DNA from: Tatlockia sp.
Lineage (GTDB): Bacteria; Pseudomonadota; Gammaproteobacteria; Legionellales; Legionellaceae
Length of the DNA stretch: 39,931 nucleotides
Direction of reading: 5' to 3'
NCBI GenBank assembly: GCA_013697955.1
Contig: JACCVV010000039.1
Location: 1 to 39,931, forward strand
In this document: positions 31,397 to 38,724 of the stretch, in pieces
Layout of the letters: each line of letters opens with the position of its first letter
How positions within the stretch are numbered: the stretch's first letter is position 1
The notes under the pieces: model-generated
The model's input: only the letters and a program-made list of their open reading frames with translations
The model's database searches: none
What the model was told of the DNA's origin: nothing
Made by a program: the position numbers and the translations under genes

Positions 31397-33688
31397 TTAA
31401 ATAAGGGGAAATCTTTTTTCAATTATCTTAGTAATCCAAGGTTTCTCAGTGCTTTTTATATCAAAATTAATTGCTCCAGTAGCAATGTAAATTTCCTTAA
31501 AACCTAAATCATAAATATCTTTTGCATAATCAATACCACTTTTTTCTTCACCCAAATCCAAATCAATATAAATAGGAATATTTCTATTAAATTGATCAAC
31601 ATTCATAATAAATTCATTAACCTTATTGTAAGTAATAATCTTTAAATTTTTAGCTTCAGCAAATAACTCCCAAGATTGAGTATTTCTTCGATCATCATCA
31701 ATAAAAATAAAGTTAATTTGTTTTTCTAAGGTCTTACACTTTGAATTCCACAGTTTGAAAAATGGAACTAAATCTTTAGGCAAAATCTTAAAGCCTTTAT
31801 GAATGGTTTCTTTCATTATTGTTGGATCATACAAATGACTTGTTACCAATATTTTAATCGCATCCATTGGAGAATTTTCTAAAATATGAAGACCATTTTT
31901 ATTTTCATCAAAAAATTCGTAATCACAAAAAATGACTAATTTTTTATTTTTAACATTTTTAACAAAAGTTATAGCCTCTTCTGCCTTATAAATATGTATG
32001 CGCTCAACGTCATGAATTTCTCGGAACATTTCATCCCATACATCATGTACTGATTTACTATCATCAATAATTACGAGTAGTTCATCACTTCGGATTTGAA
32101 ATTCATTTATACACCAGAAAGGAGTTTCACAAGGAGGAAGAGAAATATTAACTGTTGTTCCTTTGCCTTCGATGGATGTTATGTCAAATGCCCCACCAAC
32201 TTGCTGAACAAATTTAATTGCATGAGGCAAACCTAAATTGGTTTTCATTTTATCATTCTTAATATCAAGAGAAATCACTTGGATAAAATCTGAACTCATA
32301 CCCCTTCCATTATCTTTAACAGAGATTAAGGAGCCAGCTAAATTAACCTCAATACATATTTCTACTATTCCACTTTTTGGTAAAATAGCATTGACCGCAT
32401 TATTGATAATATTTGATAACATTCTTTTAAGATTTATCGAATTAAGATAAACCAAACTGAAAACATCGTTTGGACTGAAAGTTAATTCAAATTCGATATT
32501 CTGTTTTGCATACTCTAAACGCTTTTCAGATAAAATTTCTTGGATGCAAGAATAAAGAAATACATAACTATTTTCGACTTCACAGCCATTTTCACTTTTA
32601 TTCTTATATTTAGAGAGCAAACTCCAAGCAATGTCATCTAATCTTCTTATAGCCCTTTTTCCAAAAAAACGCTCAGATTCATCTAATTTTTTTTCGATTA
32701 AACGAAAAAAAGATTCAACTGCTAATAATGGAGACCTCATATCATGTGCTACTTGAGCTAGGTTTTTTCCAAGTTCAATCTCAATTTTGTGATCTTGATA
32801 TTCTTCAATTTCCTGAGCAAGGTATTTTAGTTCTTTAATATATTCATTTTTTAATGTCATATTATTTTTTAGGTTCTTTTCTATTTCTTTAACAGGATTT
32901 GCAATGTATCGGTTTGTTAATAGTTTAATTAATCTTTGCGTTATGAACAAACCAATAGTTGAAATAATAGAAATTATGATAGCAGGAATAAATAATTGAT
33001 ATATGCCTGGTGATGTATGTTTTATGGAAATTAATTCTTTTGCAGAATTGATTAGAGAAAAAGAACCAAATTTTTTGGACACAAATGGGTTAAAATTATC
33101 ACAATTAAAATTTTTATCATTACAATATTTGATATTGGAATTAATTTTTGAAAGATGTTTTAGATAAGAATTTTTTGACATAAAAATAACTATTTTTGCA
33201 TAGCAATTCCCAAACTGGTTATTAATTTCCCCATTCAAATAACAAAGATCAAGACTTACATAAAATAATGATTTATTATTTCCAATATTCAAAATTGGAT
33301 CACTTTCATTTTTATAAACTTTTATTCCAGAAATAATATCATTATCAATGAATCTATTAAAAAGATGCATCATACTAAAAGTATTTAATTTTCTACTATA
33401 CTCTCCTTCGTGAATATAACTTACAAAATCTTGATTATTCACAATTATACTGAGTTTTTCTGAAATATTGAATTGTAATATTGAGTTAGCATTAATAAGT
33501 AACTCTCTACTATCATTTTCTGATTTTTCTTCAAATTTATGATAACTAATAAACATAGCAATAAAACTTGTACATAATCCAAAAAGTATCAAAAACGTGA
33601 TTAGACCATTTATGGCTCTTTTATAAGAGTCAAGATCATTAATTTTCGTGATAAATAAAAAAAACTTTTTGATATTATTTTGTCTCAT
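31397..33688 (-). CDS. Membrane hybrid histidine kinase with two C-terminal receiver domains
   Basis: This 763-residue protein has transmembrane helices at about 28-48 and 235-257 enclosing a periplasmic sensor domain. The H-box is 'LAQVAHDMRSPLLAVESF' (His near 315), and the ATPase domain has the N-box 'NIINNAVNAI', 'VKDNGRGMSS' and 'GKGTTVNISLP'. Two receiver-like domains follow. The first (about 539-650) has 'VIIDDSKSV', 'VIFCDYEFFD', 'LVTSH' and 'KILPK'; the second (about 660-763) has 'FIFIDDDRR', 'IYIDLDLGEE', 'IYIATG'. Phospho-acceptor Asp residues seem present in both. No DNA-binding output domain or partner regulator is seen nearby. It is 3 bp from the binding-protein gene and presumably senses its ligand-bound form. 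Confidence 0.85.
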   Translation of the reverse strand: MRQNNIKKFFLFITKINDLDSYKRAINGLITFLILFGLCTSFIAMFISYHKFEEKSENDSRELLINANSILQFNISEKLSIIVNNQDFVSYIHEGEYSRKLNTFSMMHLFNRFIDNDIISGIKVYKNESDPILNIGNNKSLFYVSLDLCYLNGEINNQFGNCYAKIVIFMSKNSYLKHLSKINSNIKYCNDKNFNCDNFNPFVSKKFGSFSLINSAKELISIKHTSPGIYQLFIPAIIISIISTIGLFITQRLIKLLTNRYIANPVKEIEKNLKNNMTLKNEYIKELKYLAQEIEEYQDHKIEIELGKNLAQVAHDMRSPLLAVESFFRLIEKKLDESERFFGKRAIRRLDDIAWSLLSKYKNKSENGCEVENSYVFLYSCIQEILSEKRLEYAKQNIEFELTFSPNDVFSLVYLNSINLKRMLSNIINNAVNAILPKSGIVEICIEVNLAGSLISVKDNGRGMSSDFIQVISLDIKNDKMKTNLGLPHAIKFVQQVGGAFDITSIEGKGTTVNISLPPCETPFWCINEFQIRSDELLVIIDDSKSVHDVWDEMFREIHDVERIHIYKAEEAITFVKNVKNKKLVIFCDYEFFDENKNGLHILENSPMDAIKILVTSHLYDPTIMKETIHKGFKILPKDLVPFFKLWNSKCKTLEKQINFIFIDDDRRNTQSWELFAEAKNLKIITYNKVNEFIMNVDQFNRNIPIYIDLDLGEEKSGIDYAKDIYDLGFKEIYIATGAINFDIKSTEKPWITKIIEKRFPLI

Positions 33689-33691
33689 ACA

Positions 33692-34768
33692 TTAATTTGC
33701 ACTATCTTTGCTGATTTGAAGCTTAATTTTATTCCAGTTATCATTATAATCTTTCTCGAAATTTTCCACTGGTTGGATCATACGCAATTGGGGAAGTGTT
33801 TTTTTGGTTGTTTCATATAATTCCAAATATGACTTATCATTAATATGATTTTTAAAATATGGAGAAAAATAATAAGTATTATTTTCAAAATATTTTAAGG
33901 TAGATTGATTTTGCAGTACGTTTGCAACACAACTAGTTTCAGCAGTATCTTTCATTTGAACAATTAAATCCGTACAAATAGAGCTGGCATTTGACGGGAT
34001 AATAAATTTATACGGTTTCCCAGTCTTTTTAATATAGAGTAAGGCATCACCAGACCAAATATAGCTAAGAGCAAATTTTTTACTGTCATAAATTTTATTA
34101 AAATCACTAGTAATGTATACTTTAGACTTTTGGGTCATACTTTTTAAATTTTTATAAGTCAATGATACAGTTTCATCATTGTTTTTTTTAATATTATTAT
34201 CATTAGTGTGCCCAATTGTTAATAAATTACCAATCTCTCCTGAGTCATCAACTAAAATTACATTGTTATCCTTAGCAGATTTGAAGATATCCCTCATTGT
34301 TTCATTAGGAGTAATATTTATTAACTCAGGATTATACATAAAACCTACTATGGCATGCGTAAAAAAGGCCGTATTATGTGTATAATTATGCGTCAAATAA
34401 TATTTTTTAAAATATGGATAATAATCATCCGATGATTTCCAGAGATTACTATTTACAATATTCGGAAGCTGGTTTTTTATGGTTCCATAAATCATATTAC
34501 TAAAAATCATGACATCATAATAATCTTTTTGCTTATGAAATGTATGTAAGAATTCTGCATTAGTATAATACGAATCATGAGAAAATTTTACATTACATTG
34601 CCTCTCCACTGCGTTTTTAATTTTCGGATCTTCTAAAAATCCATAAAATGCTATTACATTAACAATTTTTTTAGGATTTAGATCTATGCTTTTAGAAGCT
34701 AAGACATGGTTTGTTAATATTAAACTAATAAATATTATTAAATCTTTCTTCATATTTAATCTAATCAT
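33692..34768 (-). CDS. PotD-like periplasmic solute-binding protein
   Basis: The 358-residue product has a signal peptide (about residues 6-24, 'ISLILTNHVLA') and the plan of a PotD/spermidine-putrescine-type binding protein: 'KKIVNVIAFYGFLEDPKIKN' near the N-terminus, 'DYYDVMIFSNM', 'AIVGFMYNPELI', and 'FALSYIWSGDALLYIKKTG' in the second lobe. There are two paired cysteines late in the chain. No ABC permease or ATPase genes follow, so it is more likely a sensor than a transporter subunit. Its ATG overlaps the hydrolase stop by 4 bp (ATGA); a second ATG 15 bp on (34753) could be used. The ligand cannot be read from sequence. Confidence 0.8.
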   Translation of the reverse strand: MIRLNMKKDLIIFISLILTNHVLASKSIDLNPKKIVNVIAFYGFLEDPKIKNAVERQCNVKFSHDSYYTNAEFLHTFHKQKDYYDVMIFSNMIYGTIKNQLPNIVNSNLWKSSDDYYPYFKKYYLTHNYTHNTAFFTHAIVGFMYNPELINITPNETMRDIFKSAKDNNVILVDDSGEIGNLLTIGHTNDNNIKKNNDETVSLTYKNLKSMTQKSKVYITSDFNKIYDSKKFALSYIWSGDALLYIKKTGKPYKFIIPSNASSICTDLIVQMKDTAETSCVANVLQNQSTLKYFENNTYYFSPYFKNHINDKSYLELYETTKKTLPQLRMIQPVENFEKDYNDNWNKIKLQISKDSAN

Positions 34769-35379
34769 TGTGTATCTTTATTTAGATCTGTTATTAAGTC
34801 TTTTGTATTTTGTATAGATGCAAATCCGAATGACAAATTTTTCAAAGTAGATAAATGTAAATCTTCATTTAAAGTAGCCGTTGCATCACTGATAAAAAAA
34901 ACTCGATATCCATGCATAAAAGCATCTCTTGCTGTTGTTTCACAGCAACAATTAGCCATAACGCCAACAACAATAACATCTTGAATATTATGCCCTTTAA
35001 GTAGGTTATCTAAATCAGTTTTGAAAAAGGCACTATATTGGTTTTTATCGATAATGGTTTTTCCGGTCGTATCAAATCCATCTATCATTTTCCATCCATC
35101 ACTTCCATATTCTATTTTATCACCACCCCACCAATCTACCATGGGTTTTGAAATTTCAGAGCTATCATTATGCCGTACATAAATAATTTTCACCCCTGCC
35201 TTTTCAGATGCTTCAATAATAGATTTAACATTACTTAATTGTTTATCGCTTATTAAATTTAAATCAGTTAGAAAAACATTCTGCATTTCTATAACAAGCA
35301 AAGCTGAACTCTTTGAATTTATGACGAATTTATGAGTATTGTATTCATCTATTTTTTCTAAATTAATTGTATAATTCAT
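34765..35379 (-). CDS. Isochorismatase/nicotinamidase-family cysteine hydrolase
   Basis: This 204-residue cytoplasmic protein has the isochorismatase fold: 'SALLVIEMQNVFLTDLNLIS', 'VKIIYVRHNDSS', 'IIDKNQYSAFFKTDLDNLLK', and 'VVGVMANCCCETTARDAFMH' with 'GYRVFFISDATAT'. The catalytic Lys and Cys are present. The first catalytic residue, normally Asp in an IDMQ motif, is Glu here ('IEMQ'). Family members hydrolyse amides or vinyl ethers such as nicotinamide, carbamoyl compounds or isochorismate. It is the first gene of the cassette; the two following genes overlap or adjoin it. It could make, destroy or modify the sensed ligand. Confidence 0.85.
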   Translation of the reverse strand: MNYTINLEKIDEYNTHKFVINSKSSALLVIEMQNVFLTDLNLISDKQLSNVKSIIEASEKAGVKIIYVRHNDSSEISKPMVDWWGGDKIEYGSDGWKMIDGFDTTGKTIIDKNQYSAFFKTDLDNLLKGHNIQDVIVVGVMANCCCETTARDAFMHGYRVFFISDATATLNEDLHLSTLKNLSFGFASIQNTKDLITDLNKDTQ

Positions 35380-35456
35380 ATATATTCCAATTTATTTTTT
35401 TTTTGATTGATTAAGGCTAATTTTATGGCAAGCATTTTTCAAGTTGCTATACTCCA

Positions 35457-35933
35457 TCAATTTTCCATGCTCATCACAGAATCAAAGAAAGATTTATCTC
35501 CAAGGCTCAACCTTATTGATACCGCTTTTCTAATTAATCCCGTCCTAACGTCTTTCATTAAGGGATTCGTAAGTTTTATTTTTATTTCTAATTCTAAAAT
35601 TTTTTCTTTGGTTTCTGGAGTAAAAAACACTTGAGTTGCATTTTCTAAAGGACTTTGATTCAACCCTTCATTGATGTCATCAATCAATTCTGCATAATCC
35701 AGATCCCTTAAATAGTCCGCCCATTTTATATCAGAACAAGTATATAGATAGTATTTTACAGCATCTTCTATTAAAGCACTTTGTTTCCCTCTACCTTCAT
35801 AATCTTTTTCAGATTGTTTCTTGAGCTTATCGCGAAGATCTGTCGGGAATCGAATGCAAACTAACCACTTCTCTTTTTTTTCAGGTGCTTTAAATATAAT
35901 TTTCCTAACTTTTCGTTTTGTTTCTACATTCAT
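35457..35933 (-). CDS. Ribbon-helix-helix-like protein next to parAB
   Basis: The 158-residue product has a basic start ('KRKVRKIIFKAPEKKEKW') and then 'VCIRFPTDLRDKLKKQSEKD' followed by 'KQSALIEDAVKYYL', the strand-helix-helix pattern of ribbon-helix-helix (MetJ/Arc) DNA-binding proteins. The C-terminal half is helical with 'RTGLIRKAVSIRLSLGDKSF', which may be a second, similar unit. It lies 57 bp beyond parB on the same strand. A role in partition control or copy-number regulation is plausible. Not a recognised named family. Confidence 0.6.
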   Translation of the reverse strand: MNVETKRKVRKIIFKAPEKKEKWLVCIRFPTDLRDKLKKQSEKDYEGRGKQSALIEDAVKYYLYTCSDIKWADYLRDLDYAELIDDINEGLNQSPLENATQVFFTPETKEKILELEIKIKLTNPLMKDVRTGLIRKAVSIRLSLGDKSFFDSVMSMEN

Positions 35934-35990
35934 TTACATGCCCTAAAGTTAAATCAAAATAATCTAAATTGGACTAATTATTATTATTTA

Positions 35991-37136
35991 TCATGAGGTT
36001 ACAGAATCATCGACCCAGGTCGACGACTTGGCTAGCTCTAAGAGTCTATTTAATACTTTTTCCAATCCATGAAAAGGTGAGTCTTCAATATAATTTACTT
36101 TTAATTCAGGTATGGATCTAAATAAAAATTCCTGAAGTAATTTAGAATCTATTTCCTTATTAACTTTAAAAATAGCGGTCCTTTTTACTGCCCCACCATT
36201 TCTTCCTCTAGCCTTTTTATTATCTTTTGTAATCTCTTTAATTTTTGATTTACCAGTTAAAATAGTTTCTACTTCGTCCTCAATTTTATGATAAGGCTTA
36301 CTAATCCAAGTTCTTATCCATTTGAATGAAACATAATTATCTTCAACTAATTGCAACATTGATGGAGGGAAAAGACCCTCATTCAATGCTAGACGCTTAA
36401 GAGCACTAGCTATATCTTCATTTAGTCCTATAATAGAACTTAACTCTTTACTAGTTATATTCATGCAATCATCAGCTTTTAAAAGTTCTTTTACAATTTT
36501 ATAGTTCTGTCCAACAGATAGTCCTTTGCGAAGGTTATTTTCTGATAATTGACGTCTCAATTTCCTATGTTTAACCTTCAATCGAGCTAACATAGTTTCA
36601 TCGGTAATTTCGATACAAGTTACTGTTTTCACCCCAGCTAAGATCCCTGCTAGCCTACGCTGGTGTCCTTCTAAAACTACATAACCATATTCAAGTTTAG
36701 AATTTATAAAATATTCAGGATCATTATTTATATCAGTCAAAAATATTTCAATTGGTTCAATTAAACCATCATTTCGAATTGAATATGCAAGACTTCTTAA
36801 AAACTCATAATGCTCTTCAAGATCAGATGATATCCCTTCTCCAAGTTGACTAAAAGTTGGAATTATATAATTGCCATCCGCATCATATCGACATAGGTTA
36901 TTATCTGTGTTTGTAAATAAATATTTTTGTAACCAAGTATCATCTATTTGATCTCCGGGCCTAGGATTGCTTGGATCAGGAATTAACGTAAAGGGACTAT
37001 GTTCAACTAGCTGTTTTCCTCTAGTAAGTTTTATGTCAGCTGTAATAGCTGCTCTCGTAATTGTACTGGGCTTTGAATTTTTGCTGGCCATCAAATTTAG
37101 AGGTTTAGAATTTAGCCTTGCCTTTTTAACAGTCAT
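35991..37136 (-). CDS. parB: ParB-family partition protein
   Basis: This 381-residue protein has a disordered basic N-terminus and then the ParB/sulfiredoxin-like domain: 'LIPDPSNPRPG', 'NDGLIEPIEIF' and 'YGYVVLEGHQRRLAGILAGV' (the position of the usual GERR nucleotide-binding motif). A helical DNA-binding region follows ('ENNLRKGLSVGQNYKIVKEL', 'ITSKELSSIIGLNEDIASAL'). It has a large insertion between the first two motifs (about residues 60-95) compared with chromosomal ParB. It ends up 5 bp from parA. Typically loads at parS and slides as a CTP-dependent clamp; the palindromes near 38118 are candidate sites. Confidence 0.88.
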   Translation of the reverse strand: MTVKKARLNSKPLNLMASKNSKPSTITRAAITADIKLTRGKQLVEHSPFTLIPDPSNPRPGDQIDDTWLQKYLFTNTDNNLCRYDADGNYIIPTFSQLGEGISSDLEEHYEFLRSLAYSIRNDGLIEPIEIFLTDINNDPEYFINSKLEYGYVVLEGHQRRLAGILAGVKTVTCIEITDETMLARLKVKHRKLRRQLSENNLRKGLSVGQNYKIVKELLKADDCMNITSKELSSIIGLNEDIASALKRLALNEGLFPPSMLQLVEDNYVSFKWIRTWISKPYHKIEDEVETILTGKSKIKEITKDNKKARGRNGGAVKRTAIFKVNKEIDSKLLQEFLFRSIPELKVNYIEDSPFHGLEKVLNRLLELAKSSTWVDDSVTS

Positions 37137-37141
37137 GATAG

Positions 37142-38044
37142 TTACTCTCCCAAACCAATAGCCTTATACATAAACTCACCTAGAGCAGCTGCTTCAAGCG
37201 CAAAACGATCATCATCCCTAAGCTCAGTGTAAGGAGCTGTTATAGGTGCCTGATCTTCATCAATATCAACAGCTCTCGGTGAGTCATGAACTTCTACTGA
37301 TTCAATTAATAATGAATTTAGGATTGGATTTGACTTAATTGTTTCTATTATTCGATTCTGTGGACCACGTTTATTGTAATCAACCTTATTTCTTAATAAC
37401 CCAACAATTTTAGCTTGATTATTTGCAGGTCTATATACATTTTGCCTATTGACCAGATCTACCATACCAGCTAAACCTTGTAACGATTTATTACTTAATT
37501 CTAAGGGAATTAATACATGTGTAGCTGCCCTAATTGCACCTTGGGTTAAAGGGCCTTTAGCTGGAGGAGTATCTATCAAAACTAGATCGTAGCCACAATC
37601 TATAAACTCATCCATGTTAAAAAAATCATAGGGACGTTTTACAATTTCATCAAGTGAATTTGAATATTCAAAAGCTTCAATATCGCGTATTAAAGAAGCA
37701 TCACTAGGAAATATATCTAGATTATCCAAATCGGTTGGGTAGGGAATGACTGGGTTTTCAGTCCACATATCTAGCGCTGAAGATTTACCATTCCATCCAT
37801 CATCCTCTGGATTTGATGGATCATAATCTGGATGAATTGGAGGTTTATAACTAGACATATCACGCATACGCGTGTCTTTTAAAAATCTATATGACATATT
37901 CCCCTGAGGATCAAAATCAACAACAAGTACTTTCGTTTCTTTTTTAAAAGCAATATAAGTTGATATTAATTGGCTAATTAAACTTTTACCTACGCCTCCC
38001 TTATTATTTGCAACAACTAAAATTTTAGGTTTATTTTTAGCCAT
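37142..38044 (-). CDS. parA: ParA-family partition ATPase
   Basis: The 300-residue product has the deviant Walker A 'NNKGGVGKSLISQLIST' (Lys20), 'VLVVDFDPQGNMSYRFL', and 'DLVLIDTPPAKGPLTQGA'. This is a ParA/Soj ATPase that positions element copies with ParB. A hydrophilic insertion (about residues 57-95, with 'HPDYDPSNPEDDGWNGKSSA') separates the switch I region from the rest and resembles the winged insertions of plasmid ParA (RepA-like) proteins in place. Ribosome-binding site agaggga lies 5 bp before ATG. An inverted repeat 74-94 bp upstream (38118-38138) is a likely autoregulatory or parS site. Confidence 0.92.
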   Translation of the reverse strand: MAKNKPKILVVANNKGGVGKSLISQLISTYIAFKKETKVLVVDFDPQGNMSYRFLKDTRMRDMSSYKPPIHPDYDPSNPEDDGWNGKSSALDMWTENPVIPYPTDLDNLDIFPSDASLIRDIEAFEYSNSLDEIVKRPYDFFNMDEFIDCGYDLVLIDTPPAKGPLTQGAIRAATHVLIPLELSNKSLQGLAGMVDLVNRQNVYRPANNQAKIVGLLRNKVDYNKRGPQNRIIETIKSNPILNSLLIESVEVHDSPRAVDIDEDQAPITAPYTELRDDDRFALEAAALGEFMYKAIGLGE

Positions 38045-38117
38045 TTATATCCCTCTGAGAATTATATTAATCGAATTTAACAAAACTTTAACCGAAATCA
38101 CTTCTATAATCAACCTT

Positions 38118-38138
38118 TACTCAATACTGTATTGAGTA
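38118..38138. repeat. Perfect 10-bp-arm palindrome, candidate parS/operator
   Basis: TACTCAATAC and its reverse complement GTATTGAGTA flank a single T. The same half-site recurs at 38330-38339 next to the rightward -35 box, and an imperfect pair AATAC-4-GTATTAAGT lies at 38308-38325. The positions suit a ParB or RHH binding site controlling both parA and the rightward gene. Confidence 0.65.
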
Positions 38139-38339
38139 TTTATTTTGTCTTATGTGAATATCATAAACTCAATTAAGAAAAAACCTGCAGCTACTAATAT
38201 TAAAATTATTTATCGGGCTAAAACTCTGCACCAACAATGAAATACTTTTTTTATTTTAAATTAACAAAATAAATAATTTCATTGATCTATTAAGAAATTG
38301 GATCAACAATACCTTTGTATTAAGTCATCGTATTGAGTA

Positions 38340-38368
38340 TTGACATCGCAATTTCAGATCGTTTATAA
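38340..38368 (+). promoter_or_regulatory. Putative rightward promoter
   Basis: TTGACA at 38340-38345 and TTATAA at 38363-38368 are 17 bp apart. The -35 box abuts the GTATTGAGTA half-site, and the -10 box is inside a GATC-flanked near-palindrome (38357-38374). It would drive a leader of about 350 nt before the primase-type gene at 38725. Confidence 0.5.
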
Positions 38369-38543
38369 ATGATCGTTAAGAAAATATTATATTTACAAGA
38401 ATATTTTTGCGATAGAAGGAAATAATGAATGGTAAAGAATCTTAACTAATAGAGCCATAAGCATCCGGTACAAAATGACGTCATGAAGTTACTTGTTATA
38501 AAATTTTTTGAAGGAATAATTTTCATGTATTAAATCGGGAGGA

Positions 38544-38575
38544 ATTTAGGAAGAGTCGGCAAACTCTTCCTAAAT
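38544..38575. other. 13-bp stem-loop in the primase leader
   Basis: ATTTAGGAAGAGT (38544-38556) pairs perfectly with 38563-38575 around the loop cggcaa. No T-run follows on either strand, so it is not a standard intrinsic terminator. It lies in the expected leader of the rightward transcript and could regulate translation or be a protein site. Confidence 0.5.
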
Positions 38576-38724
38576 AAAAACAAAACTTAGCTCGGAATAA
38601 AGCTAAACACCAAAAAATATCAGGAATTCAAAGCTCCAATTGGTATTCTTTGGCTCATACACTGATTATTTTAGCTTTGTTCCCTAAAAACATCAATATG
38701 TATATTGGTGAAAGGGATTCTTTT

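Larger units (their letters stand above)
38045..38724. promoter_or_regulatory. AT-rich control region between parA and the rightward primase gene
   Basis: These 680 bp hold no gene. Directly visible are a perfect palindrome TACTCAATAC-T-GTATTGAGTA (38118-38138), related half-sites at 38308-38325 and 38330-38339, and a rightward promoter TTGACA (38340-38345), 17 bp, TTATAA (38363-38368). An 18-bp near-palindrome (38357-38374, GATC...GATC) covers the -10 box. Further right are the palindrome TGACGTCA (38476-38483) and a 13-bp stem-loop at 38544-38575. An origin of replication could lie here, but I see no iterons or DnaA boxes that would prove it. Confidence 0.55.

Noticed and set aside
38544-38575. 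Intrinsic terminator
   Set aside because: No T-run follows the stem on either strand.
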